From Terriglobia bacterium (GTDB taxonomy: Bacteria > Acidobacteriota > Terriglobia > JAIQFV01), in the NCBI GenBank assembly GCA_028716525.1, contig JAQUPQ010000012.1, positions 1-64,000 of the forward strand: a stretch of DNA of 64,000 bases, read 5' to 3'. Both the position numbers and the translations under genes were made by a program. Positions 14,705 to 21,653 of the stretch are shown here, one piece after another. Within the stretch, counting starts at the first letter, position 1, and every line of letters starts with the position of its first letter. Under the pieces are notes generated by a model. That model was not told the origin of the DNA. It ran no database searches and saw only the letters and a list, made by a program, of their open reading frames with translations.

Positions 14705-15122
14705 AGCCTGCTCCGCCTGAGATGAGGTCCATCATGCTGGACTGTTTTAGGAGTTCATCTGCCGAGGATAGCGCCTCGAACCGTATGCCCCTGAACGCGC
14801 CGAACGCCAGTGACTTGAGAGCCGCCTCCCGCGCCTCCTTGCCGTCGACAGCCAACCAGCCCGTCCCCCCGCACGTTGTGCACTTGGGGAATCCACCCAC
14901 GAGCTTGCAGAGTGCCGCCTGAATCGAGGCGTATTGCGCCGCCGTCCCGTGCGCCGCGCGAAAGCACCGCAAGGACAGCTCGCCAGTTATGGACCGCCGG
15001 GCTACGTTGATCCCCTCGCATGTCGCTACGCAGCCCGGTCGGATTTTCGGCGGAGTCGCGTCGGACCGTAGGATGGACAGAAGCAGTTGACGAACGTCCA
15101 CGGGCCTGAATTCGGACTCCAT
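14676..15122 (-). CDS. hypothetical protein with CxxC knuckle
   Basis: The protein has 148 residues starting MESEFRPVDVRQLLLSI. The centre holds KCTTCGGTGW, a DnaJ-like CxxCxGxG knuckle, and other Cys are scattered. No ribosome-binding site precedes ATG 15122; the weak promoter at 15129-15157 would start transcription on the ATG itself. Function unknown. Confidence 0.7.
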   Translation of the reverse strand: MESEFRPVDVRQLLLSILRSDATPPKIRPGCVATCEGINVARRSITGELSLRCFRAAHGTAAQYASIQAALCKLVGGFPKCTTCGGTGWLAVDGKEAREAALKSLAFGAFRGIRFEALSSADELLKQSSMMDLISGGAGCGRRETQPR

Positions 15123-15128
15123 TTTTAA

Positions 15129-15157
15129 TCTGTATCAAAGATGGGAATGATTTTCAA
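15129..15157 (-). promoter_or_regulatory. possible weak promoter giving a leaderless start
   Basis: Minus-strand TTGAAA (15152-15157) and TACAGA (15129-15134) are 17 bp apart; the -10 box keeps only three consensus bases. The predicted start is the A of ATG 15122. Listed because the geometry repeats that at 3364 and 4741. Confidence 0.35.
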
Positions 15158-15168
15158 GTTTGACCATA

Positions 15169-15867
15169 CTACGACAGCAACTCTCCAACAAAACGCACCT
15201 CTTTATCCCACGCGCAAAGCACATAGTAGAACTCTCCGAATGGCGATGCCGCAAGAAGTATTGGGTCTCCCTTTCGCGTCTTGAACATCTTGGTCGGTGC
15301 GATTACGAACAGTTTCGGAGACTTCAGTTCTGGCTTGTCGGCGAGTGCAACGTCCATGATTTTGACGAATGCTTCTACCTCTGTCACGGCTTCCGACGGT
15401 AACTCCGGGATAAAGTCGTCTAGACTCCTGAAATCTACCTTGTACTTTTCGCATAGTTCATCGATGCGTTCTTGTGTAGTTGTCTTCCACGGTATACATT
15501 CTGCGAGGCTGGGATATTTTTTGCGCGCCTCCAGCATGACAATGGCCTGGGAGATTTCCACAGGTATTCTTCGTTTTAACTTCTCTTTCCAGAATTTCTG
15601 TCTATCGCGGAGTTGCTTGATTTTATCATCGATGCCATCGGTGGATATGCATACCCCAGCCTCTACTGCGCATATCAAATCCCTTGGTTCGATTTCCGCT
15701 CGGTTGTCCATGCTTTCGTTGCTTGTGTCTCCGACCAATAACGTAACTGCCGACATTCCCACATTGGGTATTCGCGTGCTTCGGAACCAAGGCAGAGACT
15801 CCCCGCCATCTCCGATGAGTGAGAGTTTCCCGCGACGTTTGAAGATTCGCTTCAACCACCCGAACAT
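15169..15867 (-). CDS. hypothetical protein, AT-richer than its neighbours
   Basis: The protein has 232 residues with GGAGG before ATG 15867. The N-terminus is very basic (MFGWLKRIFKRRGK); the middle is charged and helical (IKQLRDRQKFWKEKLKRR) and the end has beta strands (KLFVIAPTKMFKTRKGDPIL). Codon use and base composition are visibly more AT-rich than the surrounding genes, suggesting recent acquisition. No family recognised. Confidence 0.7.
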   Translation of the reverse strand: MFGWLKRIFKRRGKLSLIGDGGESLPWFRSTRIPNVGMSAVTLLVGDTSNESMDNRAEIEPRDLICAVEAGVCISTDGIDDKIKQLRDRQKFWKEKLKRRIPVEISQAIVMLEARKKYPSLAECIPWKTTTQERIDELCEKYKVDFRSLDDFIPELPSEAVTEVEAFVKIMDVALADKPELKSPKLFVIAPTKMFKTRKGDPILLAASPFGEFYYVLCAWDKEVRFVGELLS

Positions 15868-15871
15868 CTAT

Positions 15872-16402
15872 TTACCTCCACGCCTTGAGCGCCCGGTCCG
15901 CGATGAACCGCGCGCCTTCCAAACTGTCCGCCTTCACAACCTCGCCCAACGCCTCGCAGAGCCCTTCCAGCGCGTTCGCGTGTCGACGGTGCGCCCACGC
16001 GAGAAGCCACGCCTCCGCGCCTGCCAGGTCACTCCCGTCGTAATCCATGAGCCACGTGACCAGTTCGTCACGAGCACAGCCGTTCGCCTCGAACTCGGCA
16101 AGGCGGCTTTCGAGGTGCGCGGACCACAGGGACAGCGACTCCGCCGCGTCCGCGAGGTAGCTCACCGCAAGGTCTACATGGTTCCCCTTGATGAGCGACC
16201 GCAGTTTCAGGTTGAACGGCGTTGTCCGATGGCACTCTCCGCAGATTCGCGCGACCAGATAGTCAGACGGTTTGATCCCAACCCCGCCATCGGAACCCAT
16301 GTGGTGAAGTTGCTCCCACGGCCGCGAGTTGCACGCAACGCACAGCCCGTCACGGCGATGGGTATGGACGAAGGCGAGAAAGGCTTTGGAACGGTGCGGC
16401 AT
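15872..16402 (-). CDS. HNH-type nuclease-like protein (DUF968-like)
   Basis: The protein has 176 residues. GLCVACNSRPWEQLHHMGS, GGVGIKPSDYLVARIC and GECHRTTPF give a CxxC, HH, CxxCH arrangement that matches the metal-binding HNH core of DUF968/NinG-like phage endonucleases. The C-terminal 110 residues are helical. Such proteins occur in recombination regions and are presumed to cut DNA. The ribosome-binding site is weak and it follows the upstream stop closely. Confidence 0.7.
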   Translation of the reverse strand: MPHRSKAFLAFVHTHRRDGLCVACNSRPWEQLHHMGSDGGVGIKPSDYLVARICGECHRTTPFNLKLRSLIKGNHVDLAVSYLADAAESLSLWSAHLESRLAEFEANGCARDELVTWLMDYDGSDLAGAEAWLLAWAHRRHANALEGLCEALGEVVKADSLEGARFIADRALKAWR

Positions 16403-16405
16403 CGC

Positions 16406-16690
16406 CTATCGCGTCGGGTCTTTCCGCGCGCTAGCTCTGTCATCTCGCGGGCCGCCTGGTGCTTTCGGGTCTTTCCCAATCGGTTCTCCGTTCCGTTCGA
16501 TGACATGAAGTTGAGGACTGTCAAACCATTCGGCTGGAATTGGCTTGCCATCATGGAGAATCTTGGGCTGAACACCACAACGTCGACAGCCGTATATCCA
16601 CTCGGTGATACCGATAACAACACCCTCGAATCCCGAGATGCTATCCTTGACGGTATCACCCAATTGCGGAAGAACAACAGACATTTCCAT
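16406..16690 (-). CDS. small phage protein of the GDxVxDxISGFxG type
   Basis: The protein has 94 residues starting MEMSVVLPQLGDTVKDSISG, then FEGVVIGITEWIYGC..C, QPKILHDGKP and WFDSPQL. I recall this beta-barrel-like pattern from small conserved phage proteins without an assigned function. GAGGGG precedes ATG 16690. Two Cys (CRRC) may bind a metal. Confidence 0.7.
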   Translation of the reverse strand: MEMSVVLPQLGDTVKDSISGFEGVVIGITEWIYGCRRCGVQPKILHDGKPIPAEWFDSPQLHVIERNGEPIGKDPKAPGGPRDDRASARKDPTR

Positions 16691-16718
16691 TATCCCCTCG
16701 TTTCTGCGCCTTTGCGCG

Positions 16719-16955
16719 TTATGCTGAACGCCCGAAAATGCGTGCGATTGCGTCGCAAACCTTGCGCCACGGCGTTCGTCGTGCATTCATCAGTGCGGTA
16801 GTGAGAACCCGTATCTCGCCGCGAAGTCTATCAATTTCCTCGCTTCTCTCGACAAGAGCATCTTCCATGTCACTCTGTTGTCCGTGAGTGAGTCTTAAAA
16901 ATGCTTCTTGTAATTCCGTCGTATTGACCTCCGGACTGACGTATACATCCGACAT
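16719..16955 (-). CDS. small helical protein
   Basis: The protein has 78 residues starting MSDVYVSPEVNTTELQEAFL, with AAAGGAAA before ATG 16955. It is helical with a coiled-coil segment (MEDALVERSEEIDRLRGEIRVL) and a basic C-terminus. It is the first gene after the long structured leader at 16956-17195. Function unknown. Confidence 0.7.
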   Translation of the reverse strand: MSDVYVSPEVNTTELQEAFLRLTHGQQSDMEDALVERSEEIDRLRGEIRVLTTALMNARRTPWRKVCDAIARIFGRSA

Positions 16956-17195
16956 TCGTTTCCTTTCGATTGTTCCTCCTCACACCCCCAAGAGAACCGC
17001 CGAGATGAGGTGGACAGTGAGAGTGGGGGGACTCTCGATTGGCCTCTCGGCGATTCACTTGGAGGCGCGAAGCACACTGAAAAAGAACATGGTCCCCGTT
17101 GGCGTATCCCAGGTTTCGATGCAGCGCCGCGCGCACACGCCTCAACCGGATATGAACCCCCCACAGCCAACGAGCGTTACCGGTTCTCGACCCAA
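16956..17195 (-). ncRNA. structured 240-base leader or small RNA candidate
   Basis: No convincing gene fits between the promoter at 17202-17230 and ATG 16955. The minus-strand RNA has two nested structures. A 12-bp stem (16994-17005 with 17045-17056, one G-T pair) encloses a 6-bp hairpin with a six-base loop (17019-17024 with 17031-17036). Further 5' a perfect 7-bp closing stem (17097-17103 with 17166-17172) is followed by a U-rich stretch near 17080-17086. It may be a regulatory leader or a small RNA with read-through. Confidence 0.45.
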
Positions 17196-17201
17196 GATTA
17201 G

Positions 17202-17230
17202 AATATACGGCCGTCGGTTGAAAAAGTCAA
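17202..17230 (-). promoter_or_regulatory. sigma70-type promoter upstream of the structured leader
   Basis: Minus-strand TTGACT (17225-17230) and TATATT (17202-17207) are exactly 17 bp apart. The predicted start is near 17195, giving a 240-base leader before the next gene. Confidence 0.75.
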
Positions 17231-17236
17231 ACGCGA

Positions 17237-17512
17237 TTAGTCCCCACCGATCTCGATTTCAGTTTCCGGCTCTGTAAGACCACCGCTTTTTTCGTCGTAG
17301 TTTCCGCAAACGCCAGTCGTGTTGATGTTAATGCACTTGACAGAGTCGACGGATTCGCTCGGGAGATACCGCTTCCCCGTCACGTTGTCCAACACGTCGG
17401 CGGCTTCGGCAGCGTACTTGCACAGGTCTTGAACGTGCGTCACCGCGCACTCTCGACCGACCTTCACCACGGCATTCTTCTTGCGTCTCTTGCAATTCAC
17501 ACACAGCGACAT
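17237..17512 (-). CDS. small Cys-containing hypothetical protein
   Basis: The protein has 91 residues starting MSLCVNCKRRKKNAVVKVG; GAGGTG precedes ATG 17512. Cys occur in CVNC, REC, DLC, VKC and VCG, so a metal site is possible. The C-terminus is acidic. The promoter at 17557-17586 gives it a leader of about 35 bases. Confidence 0.7.
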   Translation of the reverse strand: MSLCVNCKRRKKNAVVKVGRECAVTHVQDLCKYAAEAADVLDNVTGKRYLPSESVDSVKCININTTGVCGNYDEKSGGLTEPETEIEIGGD

Positions 17513-17556
17513 CGCTGCACCTCGGTTCGCCCGGTCCCCTCCCCACATCCGTTTCG

Positions 17557-17586
17557 ATTTTACCGCGTTGGTGCGCGCGGTGTCAA
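17557..17586 (-). promoter_or_regulatory. sigma70-type promoter
   Basis: Minus-strand TTGACA (17581-17586) and TAAAAT (17557-17562) are 18 bp apart. It lies in the gap before the 91-residue gene. Confidence 0.65.
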
Positions 17587-17635
17587 AAGTGGCGAGTATT
17601 ACATGCGAGGCGTGAACTTGAATGCGGAACGGAGA

Positions 17636-18106
17636 CTAGGCGGCCTTGACGGCGGACGTGGCGGACTCGATGACTTCCACCTCACCCACGAACTTGACCG
17701 CGCCCTTGACCGGCGTTCGAGGCATCCGCGCCTTGAGCCCGGCGAACAACGCCTGAATCGAACCGTCCGTGTCGAACTCCGCGACCGCCGCATCACGGGC
17801 CGCCTTCGCCGCGTCTCTGTCCGCGCTGCCGACGAACTCGCTCGCCAGACCTTCGATGATTTGAACCGACCGCTCGCGGGTACAACCGCTCATCTTGAGG
17901 GCCAGAATCAGGAACGCTTCGGAGACAAGGCTGGAAGTGCTCGCCTTGTCCGTGTCCTCGGCGATGGTGACCGCGCCCGATAGGCGCACCGTCACGTCCA
18001 CGGGGTACGTGCCGGGGTCCATCGCCACGCGGGCCGCCTTCACGTTTTTCTCCGCGACCGCTTTCGCGGTCGCCAGCATTTCAACCGCGCTCATGTTGTT
18101 GCTCAT
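17636..18106 (-). CDS. hypothetical protein
   Basis: The protein has 156 residues with AAGGAG before ATG 18106. An N-terminal helix (MLATAKAVAEKNVKAARVAM) is followed by VDVTVRLSGAVTIAED, and a helical stretch LVSEAFLILALKMSGC. This layout resembles conserved single-domain phage early proteins but no family is recognised. It is transcribed with the gene at 18140-18385. Confidence 0.7.
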   Translation of the reverse strand: MSNNMSAVEMLATAKAVAEKNVKAARVAMDPGTYPVDVTVRLSGAVTIAEDTDKASTSSLVSEAFLILALKMSGCTRERSVQIIEGLASEFVGSADRDAAKAARDAAVAEFDTDGSIQALFAGLKARMPRTPVKGAVKFVGEVEVIESATSAVKAA

Positions 18107-18139
18107 GGGGTTCTCCTTTTTCGCGTTGGTCTCGACTCA

Positions 18140-18385
18140 CTAGTTGATATTCGCTTCCGTGACCGCAAATACTCTACCAACGTAGGTCGCGCGGTATCCA
18201 CTGTCGGCAAGTCGACTGTTCAAACTATCCAGGTGCCGCTTGCCGATTTGTCCGAGCATCATGCGCGACACGTTCGTGTAGTACGCTTCGAGTTCCCCAG
18301 GCGTGAACGTGTTAGGGACTCCGTGTTCTCGGCATGCTGCGACAATCGCTTTTGCCAACCGGTCACGCGCTTCTTGCGTTTTCAT
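18140..18385 (-). CDS. small hypothetical protein
   Basis: The protein has 81 residues starting MKTQEARDRLAKAIVAAC. ATG 18385 is preferred because AAAGGAG lies six bases upstream; an in-frame ATG at 18412 coincides with the transcript start and would be leaderless. The sequence PNTFTPGELEAYYTNVSRMM is helical. No function is assigned. Confidence 0.7.
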   Translation of the reverse strand: MKTQEARDRLAKAIVAACREHGVPNTFTPGELEAYYTNVSRMMLGQIGKRHLDSLNSRLADSGYRATYVGRVFAVTEANIN

Positions 18386-18418
18386 TTTCGTCTCCTTTTT
18401 CTCGATACCCATATTCTA

Positions 18419-18447
18419 AATATAGCACACCATGTTGCGTCTGTCAA
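18419..18447 (-). promoter_or_regulatory. sigma70-type promoter, near consensus
   Basis: Minus-strand TTGACA (18442-18447) and TATATT (18419-18424) are 17 bp apart. The -10 region, GC TATATT TAG, is the same as at 3364-3369. It drives the genes from 18385 leftwards. Confidence 0.8.
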
Positions 18448-18464
18448 GGAGAAAACAGCAAAAT

Positions 18465-18488
18465 CGACATGGCCTATGTCGTTTTTTT
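18465..18488. terminator. bidirectional rho-independent terminator
   Basis: CGACAT (18465-18470) and ATGTCG (18476-18481) pair around a five-base loop. Seven T follow on the plus strand; on the minus strand, the direction of the genes, ATTTT follows. It lies between the stop at 18524 and the promoter at 18419-18447, separating two transcription units. Confidence 0.6.
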
Positions 18489-18523
18489 ATCCCCGGAAAC
18501 CAGCGCCGTTGCTGGACGGGACG

Positions 18524-18874
18524 TTACGGGATAGGTATTACTGCGGTCGCCGTGGTCGGGACGGTGCCCGCGTTGTAGTCGGTGCGAAGCTGATTATACT
18601 GCGCCACGATTTCGTTGACCTTCGCCTTAATCGCCGCCGTCTCGGTGATTCCAAGCGTGTCCAGGTAGTCCGCAAGCCCTTCGATCTGGCACGGGATGGC
18701 GGCGGGCTCCGGTCCCCACGCCGCGCCGCTGTCGAACTTCTGCCCCGCGATGGTGACGACTGTTCCCGTGCTCCCGATCCCGAGTTTAACCGACGCGCCC
18801 GTCTCCGGGTCGGCGACGTAGTAGGCATCGGCCGCCGCTTGCACCGCCGCGATGATGTCGGCTTTGGTCGTCAC
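18524..18874 (-). CDS. hypothetical protein
   Basis: The protein has 116 residues with a GTG start at 18874 behind AGGGG and overlapping the upstream TGA. It has helices at both ends (TKADIIAAVQAAADAYYV, AAIKAKVNEIVAQYNQLRTD) and a beta-rich middle (VKLGIGSTGTVVTIAG). It is followed by a terminator, so it ends the operon that begins at the lysis genes or earlier. Function unknown. Confidence 0.7.
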   Translation of the reverse strand: MTTKADIIAAVQAAADAYYVADPETGASVKLGIGSTGTVVTIAGQKFDSGAAWGPEPAAIPCQIEGLADYLDTLGITETAAIKAKVNEIVAQYNQLRTDYNAGTVPTTATAVIPIP

Positions 18875-19305
18875 GAGGCACACCCCTTGTGGTAGGCCAG
18901 CCCCGCCTCATCAAACGTCGGCACCTCGCGAATCAGTATCCCGCAAGCCGCGCACTTCACCGGCCCGCGCTCGGCTGCCGTCAACACGATGTCCGGGAGC
19001 GCCCACACCTCACCCATCGCCACCTCGCGGCCGTCCTCCAAAATGCCGACCATGCGGTTGACCGAGATACGCTCGGGCTCCTCGCCGGGGTGGATGTCTA
19101 CGGCCACGGTCTGCCGGTGGTACAGCAACTCCTTGATGGGCGTCGTTGTCGAGTCGATGACCGTGAGCGGCGGGAAGGGCGGCCCGTTGGACTCGTAGAC
19201 CTGCCCCGGTTGCGCGTGAATGGTATGGGCGTATGGTGCTTCCGAGTCGCTCACGAGGTCGCACAGGCGGCGTAGCAGGGCAAGGCGGTTGGGGTCGGTT
19301 GCCAC
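18871..19305 (-). CDS. hypothetical protein with C-terminal CxxC site
   Basis: The protein has 144 residues with a GTG start at 19305. The middle is beta-rich (QTVAVDIHPGEEPERISVNR) and the C-terminus carries VKCAACGILIREVPTFDEAG and YHKGC, a likely zinc site. It overlaps the downstream gene by GTGA. Function unknown. Confidence 0.7.
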   Translation of the reverse strand: MATDPNRLALLRRLCDLVSDSEAPYAHTIHAQPGQVYESNGPPFPPLTVIDSTTTPIKELLYHRQTVAVDIHPGEEPERISVNRMVGILEDGREVAMGEVWALPDIVLTAAERGPVKCAACGILIREVPTFDEAGLAYHKGCAS

Positions 19306-19308
19306 GGG

Positions 19309-19650
19309 CTACCGCCCCTTAACCAGACGGTTCGCCGCCGGAGCGTGCACGCCAGCCCTCGCCACGGGACGCTGTCTCGGGAGCGGCTTGTACCCCTCAA
19401 CGACGGCGAGGAAGCCGGGGCTCCCGTCCTCGGTCTTCGTCGGGTTCAACGCCCGCACGCGACCTCCGTTCTCTGCAACCCACTTGTCCATCGCGAGCTT
19501 TGCGGCCACGACCCGCTTCGGATGATTTCCGCGCGGATTGTCCTCGCACGTCGCCACGATGCGCTCAATCTCCCGGTGTCCGGGGTGGGGCGCGTTGCGG
19601 TTCACCCAGGGAAGGTCTTCGCTGACGATGATTTCGATTGTCTCTCGCAT
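19309..19650 (-). CDS. hypothetical basic protein
   Basis: The protein has 113 residues starting MRETIEIIVSEDLPWVNRN, with GGAGGGGAG before ATG 19650. It is rich in Arg, Pro and His and ends LVKGR. It lies directly downstream of the transglycosylase gene, so a role in lysis is possible, but no membrane segment or enzyme motif is visible. Confidence 0.65.
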   Translation of the reverse strand: MRETIEIIVSEDLPWVNRNAPHPGHREIERIVATCEDNPRGNHPKRVVAAKLAMDKWVAENGGRVRALNPTKTEDGSPGFLAVVEGYKPLPRQRPVARAGVHAPAANRLVKGR

Positions 19651-19662
19651 AGTTCTCCCCTC

Positions 19663-20367
19663 CTACGACGTAAGCGCTACGCCATAGACCATTTCGTGAA
19701 TCTTTCTCCACACTCGATATCTCCAAAACGTTGCGCGAATTGTAGCCGGTGCGCTAGCTTTACAAGGCGGTCCGCTGGCGTAGACGTTTAAACCAAGTCG
19801 GATGTCTCCACCACACCACTTTCTACCATGATCAAACCAACATGCCCCGCAGTCCATTTGCTCGGACGCCGTGACCATTGCGCCGCACGCCTTCGCGCAG
19901 TGTCTTCGCCCGAGACTTCCGACTTGCATGAGCCCCAATTCCCCGCGCTTGCCAACCGTGTCCATTTTGTAGACCGTCTCGCGATAGGCCATGGCTAATA
20001 GCAGATCAGCTGGGACGTCGTATTTCTCGCCAGATTCTACAGCGGCAACGCGAATGTTTGCGCGATATACGGGGTCAGAGAGTATGGGGTGTTTCTCGTT
20101 TGCTCCCCTTTTCGTCACGAGCCAAATCATAGCCTCTTCGATTTTGGGAGCTACAGACGGGTCATCTAGGGCAACGGTCTCTGTTGGTGGAGCTTCCAAG
20201 TCGACTATCGGTGGAGCCGCGTGTGCCCGCGAAGCGTAGAACAGAAACGCCGCGACGACGGCCGCCGCGATCAACACGAGCGTCGCGATTACCATATCCT
20301 TGCGCTCTCGCCGGATGCGTATCCGGTGCTCCTCAATTCTCTTCTGCTTCAAGTATTCGTCCAGCAA
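19663..20367 (-). CDS. membrane-anchored lytic transglycosylase (SLT-like)
   Basis: The protein has 234 residues from a TTG at 20367, six bases after GGAGGT; an alternative ATG lies 24 residues further in, at the TM helix. A basic N-terminus, a TM helix at 25-44 ending in AHAAPP, then a lysozyme-like domain: AAVESGEKYDVPADLLLAMA, catalytic Glu130 in YRET, and GELGLMQVG (145-150). Cys pairs follow. It would cleave peptidoglycan from the periplasmic side, as a signal-anchor endolysin or accessory lysin. Confidence 0.75.
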   Translation of the reverse strand: MLDEYLKQKRIEEHRIRIRRERKDMVIATLVLIAAAVVAAFLFYASRAHAAPPIVDLEAPPTETVALDDPSVAPKIEEAMIWLVTKRGANEKHPILSDPVYRANIRVAAVESGEKYDVPADLLLAMAYRETVYKMDTVGKRGELGLMQVGSLGRRHCAKACGAMVTASEQMDCGACWFDHGRKWCGGDIRLGLNVYASGPPCKASAPATIRATFWRYRVWRKIHEMVYGVALTS

Positions 20368-20369
20368 AA

Positions 20370-20855
20370 TCACACCTCCGTTAGATGTTTCCATGTGACA
20401 CCGCGCACAATAAATCCGATATTCGTACTTGTCACAGAGAATTTTTTTGCGAGTGCACCATTGCTTTCTCCGCACTTCGATAATTTTCTAATTTGCAAAA
20501 CTTCCTTCTCTGAAAGTTTGTTTGTATTCACATCGACTCCGCGATTGGAACGTCCCCTTATGACCATCTCGTGTTGGTTTTCCGCCCGTGTGCCGATGTG
20601 AAGATGCGAAGGATTCACGCATTTGGGATTATCACAATTGTGCAAAACTTCTTTATCTTTAGGAACAGAACCCTTCCACAATTCGTATGCTATTCGACTC
20701 GCGCGCCGACCGTGACCTCGAAACCAAAAGTTTGCATATCCATCCGGATAGAAACTAGCGGTCCAAATCCAACAACCCGTCATCACGTCAAGTGCGACCT
20801 TGGCTCTAAGCCTATCCCAATCACTGCGATCGGTCGGATGCGGTCTTCCTCCCAT
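20370..20855 (-). CDS. HNH endonuclease with C-terminal helix-turn-helix
   Basis: The protein has 161 residues. GCWIWTASFYPDGYANFWF, SRIAYELWKG, VLHNCDNPKCVNPSHLHIGT and AENQHEMVIRGR form the HNH_3 homing-endonuclease core (His-Asn-Cys..CxxC..HL). The end (LSEKEVLQIRKLSKCGESNG, then ALAKKFSVTSTNIGFIVRG) is a DNA-recognition helix-turn-helix. It is AT-richer than its neighbours and sits between the two lysis genes, typical of a free-standing homing endonuclease. Confidence 0.85.
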   Translation of the reverse strand: MGGRPHPTDRSDWDRLRAKVALDVMTGCWIWTASFYPDGYANFWFRGHGRRASRIAYELWKGSVPKDKEVLHNCDNPKCVNPSHLHIGTRAENQHEMVIRGRSNRGVDVNTNKLSEKEVLQIRKLSKCGESNGALAKKFSVTSTNIGFIVRGVTWKHLTEV

Positions 20856-20858
20856 TTG

Positions 20859-21653
20859 TTATCTTGCCTCCATTGCGGTTCGAAACGCGGCAGCATACAG
20901 ACCGGTGAATCCCTCACATTTTTCAAAATCTAGCCCTGCGGGATCGAACTTCTTTGTCGTGGTGTGCAGATGCCCTATCATCCCGACGTGCTCTTTCGGA
21001 TTTGCGATGACCTCTCGCGGTATCACCCCGTTGACGCGCGGGAACATCGGGGCCGTTGTCGCCTCTCCTTTTGCCTTCGTCACGGCCGCCCACACTCCGC
21101 CCATGACCCGAGCGCAGGCGTCCACTTGAACGTCTGGCATAACAAACACCTTGCGCGGCGCGCCCTGTAGCGTTTCAAACCGGACGGCGTGTGGCAGGTT
21201 GTTGCGCTTCTTACAGTTCGCCGGGCTGTAGTAGTCCGGGTCCGCCGCCGCGTCCGGAAATAGGCACAACTCTGCGCCCACTGAAATCCCGTTGTGAGCC
21301 CCCGCGTGCCAGGCGCATTCCACCGCGTCCAAGAATTGATAGACCCGGCCGTCGTCCTCGATCGCGAACTGGACGCTCAACCCCCGGTCCATCCAAAGCG
21401 TCTGGTACATGCCGGAGGGGTTCTTCCCGTCGCCGCCCGAGTGGTGCACGAACAACTGCGACACCGAGGCCAGCCCCGCCTTGCGGGCGCTGTAGCGCGG
21501 TCCCTTGATGGTCCGGTCCTTCCCCGTCTTCCGGTCCTCGACGGTCACGGTCTTTGTCGTATAGCCGTCGAACCCGCCTGGGTCCGTCCATCGAATCACA
21601 GGGATGCCGATGTCCACCGGGAGCCCGCCGACCATGATTAAAGTGTTCGTCAT
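20859..21653 (-). CDS. N-acetylmuramoyl-L-alanine amidase endolysin
   Basis: The protein has 264 residues. SQLFVHHSGGDGKNPSGMYQ begins an Amidase_2/PGRP domain with zinc ligand His70 or His71; AIEDDGRVYQFLD, AWHAGAHNGISVGAELC and a late GMIGHLHTTTKKFDPAGLDFE complete it, with a second His and the acidic ligand. It would cut the amide bond between MurNAc and L-Ala at the end of infection. AAAGG precedes ATG 21653 and the promoter at 21673-21702 is just upstream. Confidence 0.88.
   Translation of the reverse strand: MTNTLIMVGGLPVDIGIPVIRWTDPGGFDGYTTKTVTVEDRKTGKDRTIKGPRYSARKAGLASVSQLFVHHSGGDGKNPSGMYQTLWMDRGLSVQFAIEDDGRVYQFLDAVECAWHAGAHNGISVGAELCLFPDAAADPDYYSPANCKKRNNLPHAVRFETLQGAPRKVFVMPDVQVDACARVMGGVWAAVTKAKGEATTAPMFPRVNGVIPREVIANPKEHVGMIGHLHTTTKKFDPAGLDFEKCEGFTGLYAAAFRTAMEAR

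Noticed and set aside
15281..16801. 506-codon plus-strand open frame
   Set aside because: It overlaps three well-supported minus-strand genes, including the HNH-like one; low-complexity antisense composition.
16870..17170. Two overlapping minus-strand frames in the 240-base leader
   Set aside because: Both begin with TTG codons without a ribosome-binding site, run into the next gene out of frame and have no natural protein composition.
17100..17200. tRNA-like motif (GGTTCATATCC) in the structured leader
   Set aside because: The flanking bases do not form a T stem, and no anticodon or acceptor stem fits.
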